A stretch of 64,000 bases of DNA from Nakamurella sp. PAMC28650 (GCF_014303395.1 NZ_CP060298.1:3615001-3679000), one strand, 5' to 3'; positions 35,058 through 43,247 are shown, numbered from the stretch's first letter. Notes: generated from the letters alone by a model not told the origin. Program-made: numbers and translations.

Positions 35058-35461
35058 CTGTCGTATTCGGTGGGGTTCGGGCTGACGCAGGACATCGTCG
35101 ACAAGATCAACCTGATCCCCGACCAAGGGTGGACACCGGCCTACGACGGCGATGGGAAGGTCCGCGACGGGGCGTGGGTCACCGAACTGACCGGGATGTT
35201 GGACCTGGCGACGTGGCCGGCAGGGATGCGGGTGATCGTGCGGGCCGAACGTCCGCACCCCGGGGCGCAGTTGCGGTTCACCGACTCAGGCGGGAACCGG
35301 CTGACCGCGTTTGTCACCAACACCACCGGCGGGCAACTCGCGGACCTGGAGTTGCGGCACCGCCACCGGGCCCGCTGCGAGGACCGGATCCGCAACGCGA
35401 AAGACACCGGCCTGCGGAACCTGCCCTTGACTGCGTTCGCGCAAAATCAGATCTGGGTCGT
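35058..35461 (+). pseudogene. internal fragment of an IS1380 transposase
   Basis: About 404 bases closely matching the middle of the IS1380-a transposase (FGLTQDIVDKINLIPDQGW through LTAFAQNQIWV). It has neither IS end, nor start or stop of the original gene. A few substitutions (GMLDLATW versus GLLDLSTW) show that it is not a recent perfect copy of IS1380-a. Both junctions are abrupt. Confidence 0.85.
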
Positions 35462-35487
35462 GACCCTGATCTGAAAGCTCCCACGCG

Positions 35488-35676
35488 ATGCCGATAATGA
35501 ACATTATGTCAGGTAGTGACAGGGTGTGGGCGAAATCTACCCTTGCTGCTCCTTTCGTCATCCCCGTACCTGACCGGTGGGAACTGGTTGCCCGGGGTAA
35601 CGTCAGCAACGTGACGCTGATCGAAATGGCCAACGGCAGGGCGACCCGCACCGCCGCTCCTGAGGCTCGCATATGA
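35488..35676 (+). CDS. short hypothetical ORF, possibly the 3' remnant of a gene
   Basis: A 62-residue frame (ATG 35488, or 35506) with PFVIPVPDRWELVARG and NVTLIEMANGRATRTAAPEA. Its stop overlaps the ATG of the following frame in ATGA, the signature of a coupled gene pair, so at least its 3' end is likely real coding sequence. It may be the tail of the membrane-protein gene cut at 35057. No family recognised. Confidence 0.45.
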   Translation: MPIMNIMSGSDRVWAKSTLAAPFVIPVPDRWELVARGNVSNVTLIEMANGRATRTAAPEARI

Positions 35677-35948
35677 GAGTCAAACGGTCGGCGCAAAGGC
35701 GGCGACTATCACTCGTGCTTACGTTCACGGCGGTGGCGGTTATCGCTGCAGCTGCACTCTTTACGAGTCAGATTCTCAAATCGGCGGACCCTTCCAGCAA
35801 CCCTACGGCTACACAGATATCGGCGATGCCGGTCATTTTAGATATTCATTGGGAGTTGCAATCGATCACAATAGCGAATACTACCTCAGTTGTTGCGCAG
35901 CCGTCGCACTATTCGATAGAACTCCTTTCCAGTGGCGCAGCGAGCCTA
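35673..35948 (+). pseudogene. membrane-anchored protein gene truncated by an IS427 insertion
   Basis: From ATG 35673 the frame gives a basic N-terminus (MRVKRSAQRRRLS), one transmembrane helix (LVLTFTAVAVIAAAALFTS) and an extracytoplasmic stretch with QPSHYSIELLSSGAAS, then runs into IS427-2 at 35949. The missing 3' part is not found after the element's right end at 41558, where IS1380-a begins, so it was probably deleted. It is more AT-rich than the core genes. Confidence 0.65.
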
Positions 35949-36657
35949 GGGCGTGTCCCGTGGATCGTTCTCCGTTAGATGCCTGAGCCAGATTCCGATG
36001 CTGGCGACGTCGACGGTGCCTCGGTAGACGAACTCCCGTTTGTCATACCGGGTGGCGACCGCGCGGTAGCCGCGTAGCCGGTTGAACGTCCGCTCCACGG
36101 TGTTGCGGTCCTTGTAGATTTCCTTGTCGAATTTGGGTGGCCGACCACCACGGGAACCCTTGGACAGGCGACCGTTGATCTGGTTCACCGGCTCCGGGAT
36201 GGTCGCCTTGATACCCCTACGCCGCAACGACTTACGGATTCTGCCGCTGGAATACGCCTTGTCCGCCAACACCCGATCCGGTCGGGTCCTAGGCCGCCCA
36301 TCACGGCCGCGCACGATCCGAATATCGGCCAGCACCGCGGTGAACGCCAACGCGTCATGCCGCTGACCAGCCGAGATGACCCGCCCCACCGGCCGACACT
36401 TCGAATCAGCCGCCATGTGGATCTTCGTCGTCACCCCGCCGCGGCTACGCCCCAAACCCTCCCGATCAACGACCGGCGGCGGCCGATCCGCAGAATTCTT
36501 GTAGTTCGATAGTGCCCCCTGTGTCTTTGAGGGCCTTGATCGGAGCCTCCAACACGACGCTGGCAAGGACGGCGGCGGGGATGTCCTTCGGCGGTTCGTG
36601 CCGGGCACCTGCCGCGTGGTGATGCGCCCGGATCACCGTCGCATCCACCCCCAACGC
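35946..36657 (-). pseudogene. IS427-2 transposase, 3' portion
   Basis: Contains the whole OrfB frame (VLADKAYSS, DRNTVERTFNRLRGYRAV, ending NDPRDTP) and the last part of OrfA including GVDATVIRAHHHAAG. Separated from the 5' part by the 4.57-kb ISL3-B insertion. As in copy 1, the TAG stop comes from the flanking CTAG target. Confidence 0.88.
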
Positions 36658-36696
36658 GGCTCTTCAGAATTAGCAGACATCCCATGTCGATTGGTG

Positions 36697-37959
36697 TCAA
36701 GCGGCGGGTGCCATTGCAGTTTGCGTGACGCTGGCTGAGGAGTTCCAGGCGACGGTTTCGTCGTAGAGGGTTCCGCTCTCGAGGCAGCCGTGCAGGATGC
36801 CGACGAGTCGGTTGGCGACTTGGCGGAGGGCTGCGTGGTGGCCGGTTCCGCGGGCTCGGATGGCGTCATAGTAGGCGCGGGTGCCGGGCGATCCGTTGAG
36901 GGAGCCGTAGGCCTGCAGGTGCAGGGCGACGCCGAGCCGGCGGTTGGTGGCGTGCCGGGCTAGGACGACGGATTTTTTCCCCGATGCCCTCGTGATCGGG
37001 CTCTGTCCGGAGTAGTTTTTTCGGGCGCGGGAGTTGGCGAACCGTTGCGGGTCGTCGCCGAATTCGCCCAGGACGCGGGCGGCCAGGACCGGTCCCAGGC
37101 CCGGCTGGCTCCGGTAGATCTGCGCGGCCGGGTGTCGGTCAAAATTTTCTGCCATCACCGACTGCATCGCGGTGATCTGTTCGTTGATAGCGGTCAGGAT
37201 CTTGACCTGGCCGAGCACGATCGCGGCGTAGGCCGCCTCCACGGCGGCGGGTTGCCGAAGGCCCGGCGTGTGCAGCAGCGTGAGCAGTGGTCCGGCTTTG
37301 TCCTGGATGTGGTGCCGCCGCGCCGCGGCCAACGCCGACACCACCTGGCTGCGGGTGAGCCGGGCGGAGCGGGCCGGGTCCGGCGCGCGGCTGAGCAGGA
37401 TGAGGGCGTCCGTGGCGGCTAAATCCGAAAATGCCTGCACCGCAACGGGAAAGAAGTCAAGTAGTGCCGATCGGAGGCGCAGCACGTGCCGGACACGTTC
37501 CCAGATCAAGTTTTGATGAGCACGGCCCAGTAGCTTCACCGCGTCGGCCAGGTTGGTGTCCCCGGCGATCTCGCGGTGATGGGCTCGGTCTAGCCGGACG
37601 ATCTCGGCTAGGACGTGGGCGTCGCCGGCGTCGCTTTTGGCCCCCGAGGTGGAGTACCGGTCGCGGTAGCGGGCCGAGGACATCGGGTTGATCGCGTAGA
37701 CGTGGTAGCCCGATGCTCGTAGGGCGACCACCCAGGAGCCGCGGTCGGTTTCGATGCCGACGAAGACCCGGTCGGCGGTCTGCTCAGGGGTGAGGTCGAC
37801 CCAGTCGGCGGGGGCATGCTCGGCGACCAGCGCGTGCAGCTTCGCGATTCCGTCCAGTCCCTCGGGCAGTCTGGCGCGGCTGAGCCGCCGCCCGGTGTCG
37901 TCCTCGATCTCGATGTCGTGGTGGTCCTCGGCCCAGTCGTCGCCGATCATCAACAGCAT
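36697..37959 (-). CDS. IS110-2 transposase (DEDD recombinase)
   Basis: A 420-residue IS110 recombinase that appears identical to that of IS110-1: RuvC-like N-terminus (MIGDDWAEDHHD, VFVGIETDRG, SDAGDAHVLAEI) and C-terminal Tnp domain with KNYSGQSPITRASGKK. An uninterrupted frame plus an identical sister copy 6.3 kb away suggest recent transposition or recombination between the ISL3 elements. Start ATG 37959; the candidate bridge RNA region precedes it. Confidence 0.93.
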   Translation of the reverse strand: MLLMIGDDWAEDHHDIEIEDDTGRRLSRARLPEGLDGIAKLHALVAEHAPADWVDLTPEQTADRVFVGIETDRGSWVVALRASGYHVYAINPMSSARYRDRYSTSGAKSDAGDAHVLAEIVRLDRAHHREIAGDTNLADAVKLLGRAHQNLIWERVRHVLRLRSALLDFFPVAVQAFSDLAATDALILLSRAPDPARSARLTRSQVVSALAAARRHHIQDKAGPLLTLLHTPGLRQPAAVEAAYAAIVLGQVKILTAINEQITAMQSVMAENFDRHPAAQIYRSQPGLGPVLAARVLGEFGDDPQRFANSRARKNYSGQSPITRASGKKSVVLARHATNRRLGVALHLQAYGSLNGSPGTRAYYDAIRARGTGHHAALRQVANRLVGILHGCLESGTLYDETVAWNSSASVTQTAMAPAA

Positions 37960-38226
37960 TGGCCCCAGCTCTTCCCTTGTCCGTGTCTGGCCTGGTGGAA
38001 CGGGCGGGCAGCATGCGGAGGCTTCTGCGACCTAATGAACAAGTGCTCACGTCCAACCGCCCGGGCACGACATCTCATCAGCAGTTTCCAGCCGCCGGCA
38101 ACCGGTGGGCGCACGGTCTGCTAATAGGCATCCCCGAAGAGGCGGTGCCCGGGGCTAAAGGAGTGCTGACCCACCGGCTGCTGTCGTCATCAAGCCTTCC
38201 AGAGTTCAGGCTTGATAGCTCTCATT
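37960..38226 (-). ncRNA. candidate bridge RNA of IS110-2
   Basis: Same sequence as in IS110-1: target loop with UCCUUUAGCCCCG (38150-38162) and UAUUAGCAG (38118-38126), donor loop with GAUGUC (38069-38074) and UUCAUUAGG (38031-38039). The right-target guide UAUUAGCAG can pair with CTGCTAAT at the junction with ISL3-B, eight bases without mismatch. The boundaries of the RNA are inferred only. Confidence 0.7.
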
Positions 38227-39548
38227 AGGGGCGTAGCGCTGTAATCCTGGATCGCACCGGCCGGGTTCGGCGGGTGCAGGCCCATCGTATGCGGCGGCGT
38301 TGGTTGTCGGTGTTGGGCGAACCCGAATGCGATCCGTCCGATGTGCTTGACGATCCGGTTGTAGCCTTCGCTGCGGGCATTGGACAGGCCGGTGTCGATG
38401 GCGGCGATGATCGGTTGCTGCCAGGTGTCGACGGTGGTGGCCAGGGTGTGGATCTCCGGGACCTTGCAGGCGGCGGCGAACGTGTAGAACTCCTCCAGGG
38501 CGGCGGCGATCTGCCAGCGCAGTGCGCCGCGGTACTTGCACGCCATCACCTTCCGGAGCAGCTCCTTGGTGATCCACGCTGCGACGAGATCCCCGTCCGG
38601 GTCGAAGCTTTCAAGCTTGAGAAACATCTTCTGCTGCTGGTCGTCGGTGAGGCGCTCAACGCCGCGGAGCAGCCGCCGGCGGCTCGTCCACTCCGGGTCG
38701 CACGCCCGTCCTCGTCGACCACGCAGGGCTTGCGTGGTGCGCCGCCGGACGTCGTCGATCATCTGGTTCGCCAACTTCACGACGTGGAAATGATCCACCA
38801 CGATCCGGGCGTGCGGCAGCGCGCGGCGGACCGCTTTGGCGTAGCCGGCGGACATGTCGATCGCCACGTGCGTGATCCCGGCGCGGAACTCGGCGCTCTG
38901 TGCGTTGAGCCAGTCGACGACGGTGGCGACGTCGCGGCCGTTGACCTGCGCCAACAGGCCCTGATCGCCGCTGATGTCCACCAGGCCGGTGTCGAACCGG
39001 TCCACCCACGTCCGGATGCCGGTGGCGGGGTCGGTCTCCCACTTGGCCTTGCCCCGTCTGGTCTCATCGATGCCCAACACCCGGACCGGCAGCAACTCGG
39101 TGGCCAGGACCGGGTCGGCCATCGCCACCACCGCCCGGTGGCAGGTGTTCCAGGTGGTGCCCCAAGCGGCGGACACCTCGGCGACCGAGCGCCAACCGTC
39201 CAACACGGCCGCGGCCATCTCCGCCTTCGCGCGGACGGTGAACCGTGCCCCCGGCGGGATCTGCGGGACCGACTCGGTGAACTGCTTACGGACGCAGGAG
39301 GTATTGCGGCACAACCACTTCTGCTTGCACCACAACAGGTTGGGGAAGTCCGGGCCAACCTTCACATCCTTCGGGCGGGTCACCACCCACCCCTTGGACC
39401 GGGTCGAGACGACCGCACATTGCGGGCACCGACCGACCCACGCCGGCGCCGTCAACACCCGGACGTCGCGCGATCCGTCGGCGCCGATGCCGACGAGGTC
39501 GACGTCGATATCGGTCAACCCGAGAAGCAGTGAACTACAGTTGGACAT
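38190..39548 (-). CDS. ISL3-B transposase, C-terminus altered by a frameshift
   Basis: A 452-residue ISL3 transposase: zinc-finger region (RCPQCAVVSTRSKGW, then NTSCVRKQF), helix-turn-helix (SVAEVSAAWGTTWNTCHRAV), DDE core with VLGIDETRRGKAKWE, THVAIDMSAGYAKAV, RIVVDHFHVVKLAN and NARSEGYNRIVKHIGRIAFGF. After FGF the expected ending NTDNQRRRIRWACTRRTRP is found in another frame: one extra base in the GGG/CCC run at 38315-38317 diverts translation into AQHRQPTPPHTMG and on into IS110-2. The core is complete, but the last about 35 residues are aberrant. ATG 39548 is the start. Confidence 0.88.
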   Translation of the reverse strand: MSNCSSLLLGLTDIDVDLVGIGADGSRDVRVLTAPAWVGRCPQCAVVSTRSKGWVVTRPKDVKVGPDFPNLLWCKQKWLCRNTSCVRKQFTESVPQIPPGARFTVRAKAEMAAAVLDGWRSVAEVSAAWGTTWNTCHRAVVAMADPVLATELLPVRVLGIDETRRGKAKWETDPATGIRTWVDRFDTGLVDISGDQGLLAQVNGRDVATVVDWLNAQSAEFRAGITHVAIDMSAGYAKAVRRALPHARIVVDHFHVVKLANQMIDDVRRRTTQALRGRRGRACDPEWTSRRRLLRGVERLTDDQQQKMFLKLESFDPDGDLVAAWITKELLRKVMACKYRGALRWQIAAALEEFYTFAAACKVPEIHTLATTVDTWQQPIIAAIDTGLSNARSEGYNRIVKHIGRIAFGFAQHRQPTPPHTMGLHPPNPAGAIQDYSATPLMRAIKPELWKA

Positions 39549-39655
39549 GCTCGCGCCTCTTGTTCCTGGATGCCTGAGAACACCCAGTTCACAAGGGCGC
39601 GAGCCCCAGATCAGCCACCGACACGGATGCCGCTGCTCACAACCCCCCGGCCCCT

Positions 39656-39915
39656 AATGAGAGCAATCGGGTCTCACATCTGCGAGGCTTGGTTGCGACA
39701 GCAGCCGGTGGGTCAGCACTCCTCTAGCCCCGGGCACCGCCACTTCGGGGATGCCTATTGGTAGACCGTGCGCCCACCGGTTGCCGGCGGCTCGAACTGC
39801 TGATGAGATGTCGTGCCCGGGCGGTTGACGTGAGCACTGGTTCATTAGGTCGCAGAAGCCACCGCATGCTGCCGTGTGTTCCATCAAGGCTGTGGACAAC
39901 GGAAGGACTGGGCCA
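39656..39915 (+). ncRNA. candidate bridge RNA of IS110-3, with a different target guide
   Basis: Stem CCGGUGGG/CCCACCGG (39705-39712 with 39773-39780) encloses the target loop UCCUCUAGCCCCG (39720-39732) and UAUUGGUAGACC (39756-39767). UUGGUAG is complementary to CTACCAA at this element's own junction (41199-41205), whereas IS110-1/2 have UUAGCAG and sit at CTGCTAA. The donor loop keeps GAUGUC (39807-39812) and UUCAUUAGG (39841-39849), matching the ends shared by all copies. Near the tip, a stem keeps pairing through compensatory changes (CAAUCGGGUCU with AGGCUUGGUUG, allowing G-U). RNA limits inferred. Confidence 0.7.
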
Positions 39916-41178
39916 ATGCGGTTGATGATCGGCGACGACTGGGCCGAAGATCACCACGACATCGAAATCGAGGATGAGACCGGGCGGCGCTTGTGCAAAG
40001 CCAGGCTCCCGGAGGGATTGCCCGGGATCTCCAGGCTCCATGAGCTGATCGCTCAGCACGCCCCGAGCGACTGGACGGACCTCACGCCAGAGCTGGCCGC
40101 GGACCTGGTCTTCGTCGGCACCGAGACCGACCGCGGTCCGTGGGTGGTGGCATTGCGGGCAGCCGGCTATCACGTGTTCGCGATCAACCCGATGTCTTCG
40201 GCCCGCTACCGGGAGCGGCACAGCACTTCCGGTGCTAAGAGCGACGCCGGTGATGCTCACGTCTTGGCAGAAATAGTCCGCGTCGACCGAGATCACCACC
40301 GCGAGATCGCCGGTGACACCGATCTGGCCGATGCAGTGAAGCTGCTGGCCCGCGCCCACCAGAACCTCATCTGGGAACGAGTTCGTCACACCTTACGGAT
40401 GCGGTCAGCGCTGTTGGAATTCTTTCCCGTTGCGGTGCAGGCATTCCCGGATCTGGCTGCCGCCGATGCGCTGATCCTGCTCGGTCGCGCACCTGACCCT
40501 GACCGAGCCGCAAAACTGACCCGTGGCCAGGTGGTGTCGGCCTTGACCGCAGCTCGCCGACACCACGTGGACGATCGGGTCGAACCACTGCGAGCACTGC
40601 TGCGGCAACCAGCTCTGCGGCAACCTCCCACCCTCGAGGCGGCCTACGCCGCCGTGGTCGCCAGCCAGGTCAAGGTGCTCACAGCACTGAACGAGCAGAT
40701 CACTGCACTGCAGGCTGTGATGACACAAAATTTTGATCGACACCCGGCCGCCCAGATCTACCTGAGCCAGCCGGGCCTCGGACCAATCCTGGCCGCCCGG
40801 GTACTGGGCGAATTCGGGGACGACGACACGCGATTCATTAACTCCCGCGCCAGGAAGAACTACTCTGGCCAAAGCCCGATTACCCGCGCATCGGGGAAGA
40901 AGACCACGGTGATGGCCCGCTACGCCACGAACCGCCGACTCGGAGTGGCCCTGCACCTGCAGGCATACGGCGCCCTCAACGGATCACCAGGTACCCGCGC
41001 GTACTACGACACCATCCGAGCAAGGGGAACCAACCACCACGCCGCTCTCCGCCAGGTTGCCAACCGCCTGGTCGGCATCCTCCACGGGTGCCTAGACTCT
41101 GGCACCCTCTATGACGAGACAGTAGCGTGGCCGGCCGAACCCATCAACACGCGGGAACCGATGACCTCAGCTGCTTGA
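39916..41178 (+). CDS. IS110-3 transposase (DEDD recombinase)
   Basis: A 420-residue IS110 recombinase: MIGDDWAEDHHDIEIEDE at the start, LVFVGTETDRGPWVVAL, STSGAKSDAGDAHVLAEI, then the Tnp domain GLGPILAARVLGEFGDD and the serine motif YSGQSPITRASGKK (Tyr at about residue 316). It is collinear with the other two copies but clearly diverged (for example LCKARLPEGLPGISRLHEL versus LSRARLPEGLDGIAKLHAL). ATG 39916 matches the start of the other copies; the frame is open further upstream, but that sequence is the RNA region. Confidence 0.93.
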   Translation: MRLMIGDDWAEDHHDIEIEDETGRRLCKARLPEGLPGISRLHELIAQHAPSDWTDLTPELAADLVFVGTETDRGPWVVALRAAGYHVFAINPMSSARYRERHSTSGAKSDAGDAHVLAEIVRVDRDHHREIAGDTDLADAVKLLARAHQNLIWERVRHTLRMRSALLEFFPVAVQAFPDLAAADALILLGRAPDPDRAAKLTRGQVVSALTAARRHHVDDRVEPLRALLRQPALRQPPTLEAAYAAVVASQVKVLTALNEQITALQAVMTQNFDRHPAAQIYLSQPGLGPILAARVLGEFGDDDTRFINSRARKNYSGQSPITRASGKKTTVMARYATNRRLGVALHLQAYGALNGSPGTRAYYDTIRARGTNHHAALRQVANRLVGILHGCLDSGTLYDETVAWPAEPINTREPMTSAA

Positions 41179-41225
41179 CACGACTCGACATGGGATGTCT
41201 ACCAACTCTGAAGAGCCCCCAACGC

Positions 41226-41510
41226 CCACTCACCGACATCGCCGTGATCGCAGTCCGCCCGCAGCATCGACAGCACCCGCTGCCAGGTACCGTCCCCTGA
41301 CCAGCAACGATGCCGGTTGTACACCGTCTTCCAATTGCCGTAACACTCCGGGAGATCCCGCCACGCCGAACCGGACCTGGTCCGCCACAGCACCCCGTCG
41401 ACGACCCTGCGGTGATCGACCCACCGACCACCCCGAATCGGGGTCCGATCCGGTAGCAAAGGCTCCAACCGGGCCCACTGCTCATCCGACAAATCATGAC
41501 GATTCTGCAC
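41226..41510 (-). pseudogene. IS427-2 transposase, 5' portion of OrfA
   Basis: Encodes the first 95 or so residues of OrfA (LSDEQWARLEPLLPD, SAWRDLPECYGNWKTVYNRH, ending GEWAL). It differs from IS427-1 by at least two residues (HRCW for HRRW and DCDH for DCGH). Cut off from the rest by ISL3-B at the CCCAACGC duplication. Confidence 0.88.
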
Positions 41511-41561
41511 AAATCAGAGTCTGTCGGAACCGACCTCCAAGATCCGCGGGACACGCCCTAG

Positions 41562-43247
41562 CCTCGCGCTTTCACGCAGATACTGGATTTGGTGTTTCAA
41601 AGTGAGGGAAAGGTGCTCTCACCTGCGATAATGAGGGTCTCTAAGGTCCATATCGTCAGCAAACAGGAGCACCTTTCTGATGCCGAACCCTACCGGTTTC
41701 TACCCGCCGTTGACAGTGGACACGACCGCGAAGCGGGTGGTGTCCCACGCCGGTGCTGTGCTGCTGGTCACCACCGCCGGGAAGGTCGGGTTGGACCGGG
41801 CTTTGTCTGCCGCGTTGGAGCCGTGGCGCAAGCAGTGGGCGGTGCTGGATCCGGGGAAGATCCTGCTGGACCTGGCGATCAGCGTCGCCATCGGCGGGGA
41901 CTGCCTGGCCGACATCTCGGCGTTGCGGTCTGAGCCGGCGGTGTTCGGGCGGGTCGCCTCCGACCCGACCGTGTCCCGGCTGATCGACGCGTTGGCAGCG
42001 ACCCCGCAGGCCGCTTTGGCGGCGATCAACCAGGCCAGAGCAACTGTCAGACAGCGGGTGTGGAAGATGGCCGGGAAGGACGCCCCCGACTTCGAGATAT
42101 CCCGGGACCGGCCGTTGATCATCGACCTGGACGCCACCTTGATCACCTCCCACTCGGAGAAGGAACTGGCGGCGCCGACCTACAAGAAGGGCTTCGGGTT
42201 CCACCCGCTCGGGTCGTGGGTGGACCACGGCCCCGACGGCACCGGTGAGCCACTGTCGATGATGCTGCGCCCCGGAAGGGCCGGATCCAACACCGCCGCC
42301 GACCACATCGCGGTCACCAAGGATGCGTTGCGGCAGTTGCCCTTCAACCGCCGCGGTGGCCGGATCGGGCGCAGGGTGCTGGTCCGCGCCGACAGCGGCG
42401 GCGGCACCCACGAATACCTGAAGTGGCTGGCCGGGCAGGGCCTGTCGTATTCGGTGGGGTTCGGGCTGACGCAGGACATCGTCGACAAGATCAACCTGAT
42501 CCCCGACCAAGGGTGGACCCCGGCCTACGACGGCGATGGGAAGGTCCGCGACGGGGCGTGGGTCACCGAACTCACCGGCCTGCTGGACCTGTCAACGTGG
42601 CCGGCAGGGATGCGGGTGATCGTCCGGGCCGAACGTCCGCACCCCGGGGCGCAGCTGCGGTTCACCGACTCAGGCGGCAACCGGCTGACCGCGTTCGTCA
42701 CCAACACCACCGGCGGGCAACTCGCGGACCTGGAGTTGCGGCACCGCCACCGGGCCCGCTGCGAAGACCGGATCCGCAACGCGAAAGACACCGGCCTGCG
42801 GAACCTGCCCTTGACTGCGTTCGCGCAAAATCAGATCTGGGTCGCCGTCGTCCAGCTCGCTACGGAGCTGACCGCGTGGCTGCAGATGCTCGCGCTGACC
42901 GGCACCGGCGCCCGCCGGTGGGAACCGAAACGGCTGCGGTTGCAGCTGTTCTCCGTCGCCGGGACCATTGCGCGCCGATCCCGACGGGTCTGGCTGCGGC
43001 TGTCCGGGCACGCCCCGCACCAGCACCTGTTCGCCACCGGCCTGACCCGACTGCACGCCCTCAAGCAGGCCACCTGACCGCAGCACCCCCACCCCGACCA
43101 ACATCGAGAAGACCCACCGGAACGTGGAATCCGGCACCACCCAGATGACCCACCGGGGCTTCGACGAACCCGCAGACATGCCCGTCGGTGCGAAACACCA
43201 GATCTATCGCGCCGAGGAAAGGCCGGGCGTCTCACGAAAGATTGAGG
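41562..43247. mobile_element. IS1380-family element, copy a
   Basis: 1686 bp between CTAG sites (41558-41561 and 43248-43251), consistent with the 4-bp duplications of IS1380. The ends CCTCGCGCTTTCACGC and, on the other strand, CCTCAATCTTTCGTGA share an imperfect terminal repeat. It carries one plus-strand transposase. The left CTAG also contains the TA flank of IS427-2, and the right one is shared with copy b. Confidence 0.9.
41680..43077 (+). CDS. IS1380-a transposase
   Basis: A 465-residue IS1380 transposase: start MPNPTGFYPPLTVDTTAKRVV, DDE elements LIIDLDATLITSHSEKE, VRADSGGGTHEYLKWLAGQG and the C-terminal ELRHRHRARCEDRIRNAKDTGL carrying the catalytic Glu, then the helical tail QLATELTAWLQMLALTGTG. 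It differs from copies b and c in many positions. ATG 41680 follows the ribosome-binding site AGGAG. Confidence 0.92.
   Translation: MPNPTGFYPPLTVDTTAKRVVSHAGAVLLVTTAGKVGLDRALSAALEPWRKQWAVLDPGKILLDLAISVAIGGDCLADISALRSEPAVFGRVASDPTVSRLIDALAATPQAALAAINQARATVRQRVWKMAGKDAPDFEISRDRPLIIDLDATLITSHSEKELAAPTYKKGFGFHPLGSWVDHGPDGTGEPLSMMLRPGRAGSNTAADHIAVTKDALRQLPFNRRGGRIGRRVLVRADSGGGTHEYLKWLAGQGLSYSVGFGLTQDIVDKINLIPDQGWTPAYDGDGKVRDGAWVTELTGLLDLSTWPAGMRVIVRAERPHPGAQLRFTDSGGNRLTAFVTNTTGGQLADLELRHRHRARCEDRIRNAKDTGLRNLPLTAFAQNQIWVAVVQLATELTAWLQMLALTGTGARRWEPKRLRLQLFSVAGTIARRSRRVWLRLSGHAPHQHLFATGLTRLHALKQAT

Larger units (their letters stand above)
36675..38228. mobile_element. IS110-family element, copy 2 (IS110-2)
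   Basis: 1554 bp including the AG core at both edges (36675-36676 and 38227-38228). It looks the same as IS110-1 in every stretch I compared, including the non-coding end. Inserted in the left inverted repeat of ISL3-B with the recombinase on the minus strand. Confidence 0.92.
39654..41200. mobile_element. IS110-family element, copy 3 (IS110-3), a distinct variant
   Basis: 1547 bp including the CT core at both edges (39654-39655 and 41199-41200), on the plus strand. It is a divergent relative of IS110-1/2: the recombinase is the same length with many substitutions, and the non-coding end is similar except for a few changed segments, including the target guide. It lies in the right inverted repeat of ISL3-B. 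Confidence 0.92.
36658..41217. mobile_element. ISL3-family element B (ISL3-B), with IS110 copies in both inverted repeats
   Basis: Tips GGCTCTTCAGAATTAGC (36658) and, on the other strand, GGCTCTTCAGAGTTGGT (41217) are flanked by the 8-bp duplication CCCAACGC (36650-36657 and 41218-41225). This shows the whole 4560-bp block is one ISL3 element. IS110-2 occupies position 18-19 of the left repeat and IS110-3 position 18-19 of the right one, in opposite orientation. Without them the element would be about 1.46 kb, normal for the family. Confidence 0.93.
35949..41558. mobile_element. IS427-type element, copy 2 (IS427-2), interrupted by ISL3-B
   Basis: The two halves, 35949-36657 and 41226-41558, together make 1042 bp, exactly the length of IS427-1, after removing ISL3-B and one copy of its 8-bp duplication CCCAACGC. 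Ends are GGGCGTGTCCCG and complement, with TA flanks at 35947-35948 and 41559-41560 in a CTAG context. It cut a membrane-protein gene, and it borders IS1380-a on the right. Confidence 0.93.

Noticed and set aside
36658-41217. Interpretation of IS110-2 and IS110-3 in inverse orientation as a composite transposon carrying the ISL3 gene.
   Set aside because: The 8-bp duplication lies outside the ISL3 tips and not at the IS110 edges, so the mobile unit was ISL3 and the IS110s came later.
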